Source of the DNA: Symbiodinium sp. CCMP2592
Taxonomy: Eukaryota; Sar; Dinophyceae; Suessiales; Symbiodiniaceae
Direction: 5' to 3'
DNA length: 64,000 nt
Assembly (NCBI GenBank): GCA_905221615.1
Contig: CAJNDT010004946.1
Coordinates: forward strand, 363,309 to 427,308
How positions within the stretch are numbered: the stretch's first letter is position 1; each line of letters begins with the position of its first letter. The notes beneath the pieces were generated by a model. The model saw only the letters and a list, made by a program, of their open reading frames with translations, made no database searches and was not told the origin of the DNA. Of this stretch, positions 33,012 to 43,555 are shown in pieces. Made by a program: the position numbers and the translations under genes.

Positions 33012-34392
33012 ATGGCAGCTGTGACTTTGGCCTCGGCGGAGGAGTCTCTAGGCAGCTCTAATTACCCTAATTAAACCCTAAACCCTGGCAAAACTCTTGA
33101 TTTTCCCAACCTCTAATTAAGGAAGCTCTTCGATGCTCTGAAGCTCTACGATCGGCGCAAAGACAGCATCGGCTGGGCTCGCAGAAGCCTCGTGTCCACG
33201 AGGGCCATCCTCTGGAGGCTGTGGGCTCTTGGTGCTAATGAAAGCGAAGCACACTCTAATTAATTAAACCCGAAACGAATCCCCGAAGGTGGATCTCTCA
33301 AGTCCTGGCTCTGGTCCACTCTGTGCCTGGCTCTGACGAGACTACCTTTGTGGCCCTCTGTGTCCTAGCTTCAATCCAGGAACCTCTATTTCACCTAAAA
33401 CACTAATTAATTACACCCTAAACCCTAAACTCTAAACCCTCAACCCTAATCCTATCTAATTAACCCAAACTCTAAAGCATGTCCCAGGCATCTCTGTGAC
33501 CTGGCAGCTCTCCGTTCAGCTCATCTACAGCCAGATCTCTTTCGATGCGGACAGACTCTAATGGTGAATTAATGCCTTAACCTCTCTAAGGAAACCCTAA
33601 GTAACTAAGTAAGTAGCAGAGCCCCAAACCCCAATTGCTCTCTAATTGCGTGCAGGATGATGCTCTGGACCCGGACATGATCTGCGAAGTTTCTCTCAAC
33701 ATCCGGTGGCTCTGGGATGAGTGCTTTGGCAATGTTTGGTGTCTTTCCTTCTGGTCCATTTTCTTTAACTAATTAATTAACTAGTGCAGTGCAGCCTCTG
33801 AGGTCCAAGCTGGTGCGGCGGGCGGATGTGGAGGAGGTTTTTGCCAACTCTGCACACGCCCGCTGGCTCTTCTGTCGAGAGCAGGAAACTCTGGCCCACT
33901 TGGTGTACCACTCTGAGCCTCTAGTTTGCAGTGATTAATTAATTAGGTTGGGTTTAGTCTTTGGGGTTCAAGGTTGAAGTGTTTGTGGGGTTTGGGGTTT
34001 AGGGTTGTGCTAGTTAATTAATTTCATTCGCACTCTCATCGGGGTGCCTCTGGCAGGCACGCCCGGTTCTCTGGCTTCTCCTGGCCGTCTCTGGTGCACT
34101 CTGTATCTGGCCTGCAAACCTCCCCCTTAAACCCTAAACCCTAAACCCTAAATCCCGAATTAAACCTTAATTAATTAGACTCTCATTAAATAGCCTTCAG
34201 GCCGAGCTGCTTCGCTCTGACACTTTGGCGAAAGCTCTGAAGCAGATGGCTGCGCCGGATCGCTATCCTGCCCGCGGAGGCTCTGAGGGCTCTGAGCAGC
34301 CGCCTCCCTCTGACAATGTGAACTCTACGGCGGCTGCGACGGCTGGGCCGGCCTCTGAGACGGATGCTCTGGCCGCTGTGGCGGAGGAGTGA
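33012..34392 (+). CDS. Eight-exon gene, 238-residue protein of unknown function, possibly membrane-associated
   Basis: Exons: 33012-33043, 33122-33220, 33289-33359, 33488-33546, 33656-33733, 33795-33923, 34057-34113, 34201-34392 (TGA). All seven introns (61-133 bases) end in AG. Five begin GT and two begin GC (33547, 34114). Every junction keeps the frame, with phases 2, 2, 1, 0, 0, 0, 0, which is unlikely by chance. The start is the ATG at 33012; the frame is open further upstream, so an earlier exon is possible. The product has a basic N-terminal helix (KLFDALKLYDRRKD), three hydrophobic stretches (around exons 2-3, 3-4 and 7) that could be membrane segments, and an Ala/Ser/Glu-rich tail. 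I recognise no family. Introns consist mostly of CCCTAAA-like and TTAATTAA sequence. Confidence 0.7.
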
Positions 34393-35640
34393 GCTCTTCG
34401 GCAGAAAGTCTCTCTTTTGTGGCTCGCTCTCTTTTTTTAAAAAAATTAATTACTCCTAAACCCTCACATCCGAGGCTTAGAGAGGCCTCTCCGTGGATCT
34501 CTCTGATACTTGGCTCTTTATTTAATTAACAAACCCACCACCCTAATTAATTAATCAAAGCCTAAACACCCAAACCCTAATTAAAGCCCAAACTCTAAAC
34601 TTACCCAAACCCTTAATTAATGCCTCGAATCTCTCAAACACTAAACCTCAAACTCTAAACTTAGCCAAACCCTTACTGCCTTAAATCTCTCTAAATTCAA
34701 CCCCCAGACTCTAAGCTTACCCAAAGCCTTAATTAATGCCCGAAACTCTCAAGCCCTAAATCCCAAACTCTATGCGAGGCATTGGGGTGGAGCCTCTGTG
34801 CCTCGATTTTGGCGACGCTTGGCTCTGGTTTTAGGGTTTCGGGGTTTAGGGTGAAGGGGTTCCAGGGTTTGGGGTTCGTAATTAAATAGGTTTCGGGTTT
34901 TTCCTAATTAATTAAGCCCTATGTAGCTAAGGCTTGTACCCGTCTTAAACCTAAAACCTCAAAACCCTAATTAACCCTAAACCCTAAACCGTGGCTCTAC
35001 ACCCTAACTAAACCTTAAACCCTCTAAATGCGAGGAGCTCTTTTGGCAGCCTTGGCTCTCGTCCGGCAGCACTCTATGCTGCTCGACGATTTTCTACTAC
35101 ATATATATATATATGATAATATTTATGTATATATAATTAGAACAATAATAGCAATAATAATGGTAATAATAATAATAATAAAGATAGCCATATACACATA
35201 TATATATATATTTATTTATATATTTATTTATTTGTACTTATATTTACATACTCCCATCCCAGGCTTCGATGAGCCGGGCTCTACATGATCGAGAGCTCGC
35301 AGATGGAGCTGGTTTTTTAACTCTAAGCCCTAAATACTAATCCTTAAACCCGAAACCCTTACCTTTACTTCGAGCCTAAACCCTAAACTCTAAAACCCTT
35401 AGACCTGAACTCTCAGGTAATCAACCCAAACCCTAAACCCCCCTAAACCCTAAACCCTTACAGGCCTTACCTTTACCTTCGAGCCTAAACCCTAGACTCT
35501 AGAACCTTAAAACCTCTCCACTCTGCTAGAGCTTCTCTCTGGAACTGTCGTCCGAGCGACTCTCTGCTTGGCTCTGCAAAAGAGGTGTCTCTTTTCTGCT
35601 TTGGGGTTTACGGTTTGATTAGGGTTTAGTTTCTAGTTGT
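33060..35640. repeat. Interstitial telomere-like repeats (CCCTAAA/TTTAGGG) inside introns and spacers
   Basis: Degenerate CCCTAAA units on the + strand fill introns and spacers (for example 33076-33085, 33415-33450, 34127-34150, 34970-35025, 35390-35460). A few tracts are in the opposite orientation (33950-34010, 34825-34885, 35600-35635). TTAATTAA blocks flank most of them. The repeat type is that of plant and dinoflagellate telomeres. Confidence 0.85.
34393..35027 (+). other. Spacer between two spliced genes, telomere-like and TTAATTAA-rich, possible small exons
   Basis: Mostly CCCTAAA-like and TTAATTAA repeats. Two short open stretches look exon-like: about 34485-34525 (after GAGGCTTAGAG) and 34772-34834 (starting ATGCGAGGC). 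Neither can be joined to a gene with confidence. Confidence 0.4.
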
Positions 35641-35685
35641 TTTCGCACAAACACACATTCTCTCTCTCTCTGTCTCTCTCTCTCG

Positions 35686-35746
<61 letters not shown>

Positions 35747-36333
35747 ACTCTGTTTTGTGGAGAACATTCAGCCCGGGAGCTCTTTTGCTCTGAGCATCTC
35801 GGCCTCTTGCTTGGAAACATGGAGACCGTCTCTCGCAGTGTCTCTGTGAACCAGTGCCTCAGTTCGCATTTCACATTGGCTCTGATGTCCCTGATAATTA
35901 AATCTCCTGATTGCATCACGACGGACTCAGGTATGTTTCGCTCCTCTGCATCAGCAGACTCTTCTTGGAGGACGATGCAGACATCGCCTCTCTGATCGGA
36001 GAACTCTTGGGCCTGCCTCTCCAAGATTGCTCTTGGTGCCTCCCGGACGGCATGAGGTTCTCTCCGGAGGTCTCTTGTTTCAGCTCTGAGAGGTGGACTC
36101 TTCAGGGATGGGTGATCCGACGCAGAGATCTCTCTGTTGGGGACCTCCTCTTGTTGGAGGGCGGTCGCGGTTGGTGGCCTCTGACAGAGGAGGATCTCGA
36201 GGATCTGGGAAACTCTCTGCCTGGCTCTCAGACACACTCTGAAGCTTCTGAGCACCACTCTGATCATGATGAGCATCACTCTGATGATTGGGAGATGTTA
36301 GTTCCTCTCCCTGCCTCGCCCGAAGCGGCTTGA
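35028..36333 (+). CDS. Five-exon gene, about 216 residues, unknown function
   Basis: Proposed exons: 35028-35060, 35263-35307, 35530-35584, 35772-35886, 35931-36333 (TGA). Introns start GT, GC, GT, GT and all end AG; phases 0, 0, 1, 2 agree. The first exon and its donor are the weakest part, because intron 1 is occupied by an AT microsatellite (35100-35230) and intron 3 by a CT repeat (35658-35740). The C-terminal 130 residues are an uninterrupted ORF: an acidic/hydrophobic segment (FLEDDADIASLIGELLGLPL), a Trp- and Arg-containing middle (GWVIRRRDLSVGDLLLL) that may be a small beta domain, and a His/Ser/Glu/Asp-rich tail. I recognise no family. Confidence 0.55.
35658..35741. repeat. (CT)n microsatellite
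   Basis: About 40 CT dinucleotides with a few CG and GT interruptions, inside the proposed third intron of the neighbouring gene. Confidence 0.95.
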
Positions 36334-36463
36334 GCTCTTGCGAGAAGAAAAGGGCGATGCTCTGGACTCGAATCCCCAACATCTTAAACCCTTAATCTTC
36401 TCCGTTTCTGTTTCTCTGGCTTCGTGTTGGCTTCGTCTCCTTTGGTAGCTTTTCTCTTTTGTT

Positions 36464-37080
36464 TTGGAGACTCTAGTTGCAAGCCCTCGATTGGGATTGC
36501 TTGAGTCTGCCCTGGAGGATCAGCTCTGGCTTCTCTCATCGCAAGCTTCTCCACCGGAGGCGGGAGGAAACCTAAACTTTAAACCTCTTTTCTGGATTCA
36601 TGACACTCACATCGGTCCGGAGGCTCTGCAGCTGCACCGGCCTCTGCTTCGGCAAGCACCTCTGCTGAGCCATCGGCTTCTGCCTCGACGAGCACCTCTG
36701 CCCAGCCACCGGCCTCTACATGATCCTCTGTGCTGTCTCAGCTTTTATCTTCGGGGTCTAAAGCTTCGGGTTCTTAGCTCTCACTTGTTTCTTCAGGCTG
36801 CACACAGCGCGCTCTGTCGATTCATTCATGTCTGCAGTGGCTCTTCGAAGCAAGAGCTGCTTCTCTCGATACATGCATGTCTGCAGTGACCGACTCTTTC
36901 GAAGGAAGGATCGCCTGTTCGCAAAATGAAGGGATCGTGGTCTCTCTGATGTGTGATGCAGGAGCTATCGAAGGATCTCTGCCTTGAGGGAAGTCTGTCA
37001 GCTGTTTTCTTAACAGATCTCGAACTCTTCGCAGTTCTTCGTGGCTCTAAGAGACGGCAGCTCTAGGGAGCTGGGAGCAC
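36464..37080 (+). CDS. Candidate exons of one or two further CTCT-domain genes, incomplete
   Basis: 36464-36570 reads as protein (LVASPRLGLLESALEDQL and on). It can be joined by a GC-AG intron to an exon starting after CCGGAG near 36620, which is open either in an Ala/Ser-rich frame ending near 36721 or in a Leu/His/Arg-rich frame ending at 36889. A separate block after GTGATGCAG near 36960 reads ELSKDLCLEGSLSAVFLTDL and stops near 37070. No start codon could be fixed. These could be 5' exons of the transposase gene beyond the tandem array. Confidence 0.3.
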
Positions 37081-37156
37081 GATGGACCCTGCTGTCGAGG
37101 ACTGAAGCTTCCAAAAGAGGTTTAATTAACTACAACACAGCCTCTAGATCTTTCTG

Positions 37157-38880
37157 CATAGAAGCCTAAATGCTTTGAATACAGCAAGGGATTCTGGTTT
37201 GCTGTTCTGGAGGCCCCCGGCAGGCCGCTGCACTATTGAGGGGACCTTTTCATCCGAACTATTGCGGGGTGGGCAGCTATCGTATACTACCCCTTAGAAA
37301 AGTTGTTGGGATGGCTTTTTTAATAAGGGGTTTATATAAGAAACCTATAGATCTGGCAGCCGTGCAAAACCAGAGTTTGGAGCTTTGGCCTGAATCCCTG
37401 AAGGCTGGAGACTTGAGGTTTCTATATAGAAGCCTTATGGTTTTGAATACAGCAAGGGATTCTGGTTTGCTGTTCTGGAGGCCCCCGGCAGGCCGCTGCA
37501 CTATTGAGGGGACCTTTTCATCCGAACTATTGTGGGGTGGGCAGCTATCGTATACTACCCCTTAGAAAAGTTGTTGGGGTGGCTTTTTTAATAAGGGGTT
37601 TATATAAGAAACCTATAGATCTGGCAGCCGTGCAAAACCAGAGTTTGGAGCTTTGGCCTGAATCCCTGAAGGCTGGAGACTTGAGGTTTCTATATAGAAG
37701 CCTTATGGTTTTGAATACAGCAAGGGATTCTGGTTTGCTGTTCTGGAGGCCCCCGGCAGGCCGCTGCACTATTGAGGGGACCTTTTCATCCGAACTATTG
37801 TGGGGTGGGCAGCTATCGTATACTACCCCTTAGAAAAGTTGTTGGGGTGGCTTTTTTAATAAGGGGTTTATATAAGAAACCTATAGATCTGGCAGCCGTG
37901 CAAAACCAGAGTTTGGAGCTTTGGCCTGAATCCCTGAAGGCTGGAGACTTGAGGTTTCTATATAGAAGCCTTATGGTTTTGAATACAGCAAGGGATTCTG
38001 GTTTGCTGTTCTGGAGGCCCCCGGCAGGCCGCTGCACTATTGAGGGGACCTTTTCATCCGAACTATTGTGGGGTGGGCAGCTATCGTATACTACCCCTTA
38101 GAAAAGTTGTTGGGATGGCTTTTTTAATAAGGGGTTTATATAAGAAACCTATAGATCTGGCAGCCGTGCAAAACCAGAGTTTGGAGCTTTGGCCTGAATC
38201 CCTGAAGGCTGGAGACTTGAGGTTTCTATATAGAAGCCTTATGGTTTTGAATACAGCAAGGGATTCTGGTTTGCTGTTCTGGAGGCCCCCGGCAGGCCGC
38301 TGCACTATTGAGGGGACCTTTTCATCCGAACTATTGTGGGGTGGGCAGCTATCGTATACTACCCCTTAGAAAAGTTGTTGGGATGGCTTTTTTAATAAGG
38401 GGTTTATATAAGAAACCTATAGATCTGGCAGCCGTGCAAAACCAGAGTTGGAGCTTTGGCCTGAATCCCTGAAGGCTGGAGACTTGAGGTTTCTATATAG
38501 AAGCCTTATGGTTTTGAATACAGCAAGGGATTCTGGTTTGCTGTTCTGGAGGCCCCCGGCAGGCCGCTGCACTATTGAGGGGACCTTTTCATCCGAACTA
38601 TTGTGGGGTGGGCAGCTATCGTATACTACCCCTTAGAAAAGTTGTTGGGATGGCTTTTTTAATAAGGGGTTTATATAAGAAACCTATAGATCTGGCAGCC
38701 GTGCAAAACCAGAGTTGGAGCTTTGGCCTGAATCCCTGAAGGCTGGAGACTTGAGGTTTCTATATAGAAGCCTTATGGTTTTGAATACAGCAAGGGATTC
38801 TGGTTTGCTGTTCTGGAGGCCCCCGGCAGGCCGTTGCACTATTGAGGGGACCTTTTCATCCGAACTATTGTGGGGCGGGC
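37157..38880 (+). repeat. 268-bp tandem repeat array, about 6.4 copies
   Basis: Near-identical units recur with a 268-base period (e.g. matching points at 37236, 37504, 37772, 38040) and 267 bases in the last copies, where one T is lost. The first, partial copy (37157-37235) is diverged. Each unit contains GGGGTTTATATAAG, which looks TATA-like, and CTATTGAGGGGACCTTTT. Each unit is open on both strands (109 and 74 codons), so ORFs here need not be genes. The array ends about 90 bases before the first transposase exon. Confidence 0.95.
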
Positions 38881-38967
38881 AGCTTTTTGTTTTTGGTGGT
38901 TTGGGGCTTAATGACGGAATTGAAATCCTAAATCCGACACCCTCTTTCTTTCAAGTCGCAAGTGCAG

Positions 38968-41900
38968 GACCGTGCGAAGCGGCTCTTGCAGCAAGCAAAA
39001 GAGCAGGCCGAGGCTCTGGTTGCCAAGGCCGCAGCTGAAGCGGAGGCTCTCTTGGCCCGCGCTAAAGCTGAGAGCAACGTGGAAACCTCTCAGGAAGAGG
39101 GTCTAGACACTCAGGGCAACGCGGAAAGCTCTCAGGCACGGACTCTGCCGGAGCGTTCTCAGGCACGGACTCTGCCGGAGCAGCCTGACGGCCAAGGAGC
39201 TGCTCTGGTTGTGTACTCTGAGGGGGAAGAAGAAACTCTTCCAGAACAGGCCCGAACTCCGGCCGTGAAGAGGCGGCTCTCCTTCGACAGTCTCTCGAGC
39301 TCTGGCTCGAAACAAAAGTCTCTGAGAAGTTTCTGGGGCTCTGCAGAAGACCGAGCCGCTCGCTCTGCCGAGTCTGTTCCTGTGAAGGCGACTCTTCGGA
39401 ACAGGCACTCTGAGGCTTACGAGCGACTGCGAGCTCTCGCTCGGGAGTACCAGGACGCTCTCTCTGACAGGGCTGAAGCTGTGGTGCAGAAGAGCTTCAA
39501 CAAAGGCGGTCGGCCTCTTGGCTCTGGCACAGCTCCCTCTTCCAGCAACAGGCGAGTACGTGGCCAGGTCTCTGCAAGAAGAGAGCTGACCGCCTACGAG
39601 AAGCTGCTCCTCTGCCAGGAGGCGGGCTCTCGCTCGCCCGAAGTCTCTGAGCAGAAGCACTGGAAGCAACTCTCGGAAAAGTACGGCCTCCCTGTGCAGA
39701 CTCTCAAGGAGTACTCTGGCAAGAAGGCCGTCTGGGAGGCTCTCGTGGAGAAGCACAAGCTCCACCCGAAGAGCAGAGCCTCTCGCAAGGCCAAGCGCTC
39801 TTGTCGCTACATGCGGCAAAAGGGCGGCGGTCGCAAGGCGGACTTTCCCGACCTCTTGCCCGCTCTGAAGCAGTGGCATGCGACTGAAAGGCAACACGGC
39901 CACTCTGTCTCCAAGCAGGACTTCTTTGCGGAGTACTTGACTCTCTTGGTGCAGAAAAGCCAGGCTCTGCTTCGAAAGGCCGAACTCTTGCCTCACGAAG
40001 ACCCTGAGAAGCACTCTCTGCAGAAGCTGGCCAAGCTTGCTCTGGACAGGAAGCGCAAACTCTTGGCCTCAAAGAAGTACCGGCTCTCTTTGACGGACCG
40101 CCTGGTGACGGACTCTGGTGCGAAGTTCTTGGTGGCGGAGCAGGTGACGCACCTCTCTCCCACCGAGGAGAAGGTACGCTCTCAGCTGACCTTCCAGGCC
40201 TGTGATCGGGCCCTCTGGGCCATGACGTGTGCCTCTGAGGAGGCTCTGGCCTCTGAAAAGCTCGTGGCCGACCCTGCCTCTGTCCTGAACTCTCGCAAAG
40301 ACTTTGTGCTCGGCATGAGCGACCAGGTGCCGCTCTGGGCCAAAGCTCAGCCGAAGAAGCTTCTCTTCAGCGAAGATGAGCTCTTGCAAGTTCATCCTGG
40401 CAGCGGAGACTCTCTTCGCCAGGAGCTTCAGGCTGCCCGAACAGCTCTGGAGGAAAGTCTGGGCGAAGACGGACCTCTCCAGGTCTTGGGAGACATGGAC
40501 GAGCAGCCTTCCGACTCTAAGCTCAAGCCCGGCTCTAAGGTCAAGCGAGCACACTCTGAGGCGGACAAGTTCCGCATCACCTATGAGGCCCGGCAGAAGA
40601 TCCACGGCCTCTGCGGTGATGGCACTCCCTCTGCTGAGGTGTCCGCTGGTCTCTTGGTGTTCCCGGGGAAGCACTGCCGCCTCTCGAACTTGGACTCTGA
40701 AGGCCGGTACATCTCCATGGAGCGGTACCGTGTGGGGAACTCTGAGGTTGTGCACCTCTCTGGCGAGAAATGCCGGTCTCTTCAGTGGGCTGTGAAACTG
40801 CGGGCTCTCTACCCGCAGGAGTTCTCTGAGATCGACATAATGCAGCAACCTGCCTCTAACATGGACGGTGTGCTCTTGAACTGGGTGGTGCAGCAGCAGG
40901 GCTCTGAAGAACCTTGCTCGCTCTACATCCGAGACTCTTTCGCGGCCATCTTCTCCTCTGAAGTCCAGCAGACTCAGCAGGTCGTGAACCAGGCCTCTGT
41001 CGAGATTCTCGGAAAGCTCACTCACTATCTCCAGGTGACGGACACCGACTTTGCTCGCTCTTTCAAGTCACTCTTCCGAGAAGCCTTGACCGAGCAACGG
41101 ACCCTCTGGAGAGAGAAGAACAAGGGTCTCTTCCAGGCCGCTCTTACTTAGGACCTAATAATAAACTAAATGAAAACAATTGGAATCTCTCCCTTCGCTG
41201 GCAGGTGACTTACGAGCACATAGTCCTCTGCACCGTCGCTGCCCAACGTGCTCTGCAGAAGCGGCAGGCCGAGAAGGACTTCGTGCTCTCTGCCACCGTC
41301 CGCAACGGACTCTTGGTGTACCGCCCCTGCAACGGAGCTCTCGTGAAAATCTGCGACCAGGCCTGGGCCAAGGAGCTGTCTCTGGGAGTGGGAACAAAAC
41401 GAATCCCAGAGAGTTGGCTCTCCGACCGGTACAAGTGGCTCTCCAAAGACGGTGTTCCGCAGCCTCCGGACTTCAAGCTCTCTTCCAACATCAAGGCCGT
41501 CTCGGACTTGATCCAGTGGAGCTATGACTCTCCGGCTCCTGCGGAAGATGGCGCCGATGACTCTCTGGACGTCCCGGACAGCATCCAGGAGGAGCTTCTC
41601 TTGCCGCTGAACAACAGCCTCTTCCTCAGGCTGTCCCCGGCTCTCCGTCGGAAACATCTGCGGCTGGAGGCCACCTCTGCAGACTACAAAGCTCTTCTGG
41701 AGAAGACGAAAGAGAAGGCTGCGGAGCGCCAGAACAGGGCTCTGGTCAGGAGGGTTCTGCGATCCAAGCTTCTCTCTGCTCTCGGTAAGAAGCTGAAGGA
41801 ACGCAGCAAGAAAGAGGTCCTCTCCGGCATCGTGCCTCGAGCAACCACCTCTAAGGCGAAGAAGGTGGCCGCCTCTACCGTCAAGGACTCGGAGAAGGCC

Positions 41901-42010
41901 TCTGCCAAGGCCTCTGCCAAGAAGGTGCCGAAGCTCTCCGCGGTGACGAAGCCCTCTGTGACGACGAAGCCCAGCCTCAAGCTGAAAGCCTCTGCCGCGA
42001 AGAAAAGAAG
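38968..42010 (+). CDS. Pogo/CENP-B-like DDE transposase (5' part of a transposase-Ulp1 gene)
   Basis: Exon 38968-41136 starts after a pyrimidine tract and GTGCAG. Its true 5' exon is missing because no ATG precedes the domain. A 68-base GC-AG intron (41137-41204) leads to an exon beginning at 41205. The product has an Ala/Glu/Lys coiled-coil start, a Psq-like helix-turn-helix (about 39580-39740), and a second, CENP-B/Tc5-type one (about 39810-39930, GRKADFPDLLPALKQWH). A DDE_1-type core follows, with candidate acidic residues in SDQVPLW (40321), YIRDSFAA (40933) and LQVTDTDFARSFK (41041). D2-D3 spacing is 36 residues, usual for Tc1/mariner-pogo enzymes, but D1-D2 is long at about 204. A Lys/Ala-rich linker near 41850-42050 leads to the protease. 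Near 42000-42016, in an AAG-rich tract, the reading moves from frame 3 to frame 2 (indel or slippage). Confidence 0.65.
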
Positions 42011-43413
42011 AAGAAGCACTCTAAGAAGAAAGCAGCGGAGGCTCTCGCCGACAAGATGGTCGCAAAAGCCAAGAACGGCGAGGAGACCTCTGGCGAGGTG
42101 GATGCAAGCTCTTGGCCGCTGCCTCTGAACACCACGGTGCGAGTGGTCTCTGAAGAGGCTGGGGCGCTCTTCTTCGGCAGAGAAGGGGACGTGAAGGGCT
42201 TCTCTGACGGCAAGCTGCACCTCTTTTCTGCCTACGGGAGCTTCTCTGTCCCTGCCTCTCTCGTGCAGGCAAAGAACTCTGGCTGGGCCTCTCCAAGGCA
42301 CTGGAAGGGCTTCAACTCTATGACCCGCGAGACTCTACGATCCATTCTGAGAGTTAGCGGTGCTCTTCAGATGCCTCTAGAAGAGAGGTCTTTCGACCAC
42401 GTCCTCCTCAAGGTCCCGACCTCTTTCAGTGTTCTCTTGGAAGAACAGCACTTGCTCTGGGGCTGGGAGCTGCTCTCCTGGACGTGGCCTCTCGAGACGA
42501 AGGAGTTCGCTCTTCTCGAGCCCGCTCTGCTCTACCAGCTCGAGGTTGTGAGTGCAGGCTCTGACTGGCCGCACAAGGCTCTCGAGCAAGTCTTGGCTGG
42601 AAAGTGCCGCCTGCTCTGCCCCATCTGGTCTCTGGGCCCCAACCACTGGACGCTCTTGGAAGGGGAGAGGGCCTCTCCAGATGAGCCCTGGTCTCTCACT
42701 TACAGAGACTCTTTGCACCCACCCTCTGAGAATGCTTTGAAGCAGGCCAGGACTGTGGCTGCTCTGCTGGGGGTGCTCGACCCTGCTCTCCCGCCTGTGA
42801 ACAACACTTTTCAAGCTTCGTCCGAGTGCGGGTGGTTCGTGCTCTCTTGGATGGAATCGATCGTTGCAAGCCTCTCCGAGGGACCTGCCTCTCGAATGTG
42901 GCCGGCTGAGCTCTGCAAGGTCTGGCAGAAGCAGCGGCTTCTGCCTCTTGAGAAAGCTCTGCAGAAGGAGACTCTGCTGGGGTGGGGAGGGTTCTCTGTG
43001 ATAGTTAGGGTTTAAAGCTCTGCTGCCAGGAGAGCGACAAGCTCTCCGAGGAAAGCAAGGCCTCTCAGCAGAAGGCTCTGAAGCTCTCCAAAGCGCTGGA
43101 GGCCTCTCAGGCCAAGGCTGCCAAGGCTCTCGCAGCCTCTGCGAAGCTCAAGGCCTCTGCAAAGGCTGCAGCGAAAAAGACTCTCGAAGAGAACAACAGC
43201 CTCTTCCGGTGGAGCGATCTCTCCAAGGAAGCTGTCTCTGAGATCCGGCACCTCTACCTCTTCGGCCTGCAGAGGTGCTCTCGCTGCCGCTGGCAGGGGG
43301 GCTGCCTCTCTTGTGATCATGATTTTCTCTTCAAGTATCTCATGCGCAAAGAGGCTCTCAAGCGGAGCAAGGTGCCTCTCTTGACAGGACCAGGGAGCTC
43401 TTCAAAGCTGTAA
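42002..43413 (+). CDS. Ulp1-like (C48 family) cysteine protease domain, same gene as the transposase
   Basis: After the linker the frame-2 reading contains the full Ulp1/SENP catalytic set: His in GPNHWTLL (42644), Asp in YRDSLH (42707), Gln in TFQASSE (42812) and Cys in ECGWFVLSW (42827). His-Asp spacing is 21 residues and Gln-Cys is five, as in the family, which cleaves SUMO-like conjugates or, in mobile elements, polyproteins. The ORF closes in a sequence with GTTAGGGTTTAA, the intron signature of this domain. A further exon at 43030-43413 follows GCTGCCAG, is Ala/Ser/Lys-rich, and ends with a CX2CX5CX2C zinc-ribbon-like motif before a TAA. The donor of this last intron is uncertain (42968 or 42998). 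Confidence 0.7.
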
Positions 43414-43555
43414 ACCCTTAAGTCTGGCTGGCTGGCTATCTCTCTGTCCTTTATCTTGCCTGTTTCTGTCTCTCCTCTTCCAGGGCGTCAGTTTGTAGTA
43501 GGAGTGCTTCTCTACTTAAACCTTAAAAATTTTAGGACGGGACGGGTTTTAGGAC

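Larger units (their letters stand above)
32850..43460 (+). other. Compositional domain: one-strand CTCT enrichment with short telomere-like introns
   Basis: Across this stretch CTCT recurs about every 15-30 bases on the + strand in exons, introns and spacers. In 40201-40500 I count 12 separate CTCT sites and no AGAG. In 58801-59100 (LINE) there are two. The enrichment occurs in all codon phases (GCT CTG, TCT GAG, CTC TCT), so it is not one preferred codon. It starts near 32850 and ends near 43460. The tandem array 37157-38880 inside it lacks CTCT altogether. Confidence 0.8.

Noticed and set aside
37236-38369. Four identical 109-codon + strand ORFs and matching 74-codon minus ORFs
   Set aside because: They are one frame of the 268-bp tandem unit, which is open on both strands. 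No protein family is recognised, and the one-base deletion in later copies breaks them.
37157-38880. CRISPR-like array
   Set aside because: Units are contiguous 268-bp copies with no unique spacers.
39103-42301. Several 200-318-codon minus-strand ORFs opposite the transposase gene
   Set aside because: Shadows produced by the CTCT-rich coding strand; Arg/Leu-rich with no motifs, while the + strand has HTH, DDE and Ulp1 motifs.
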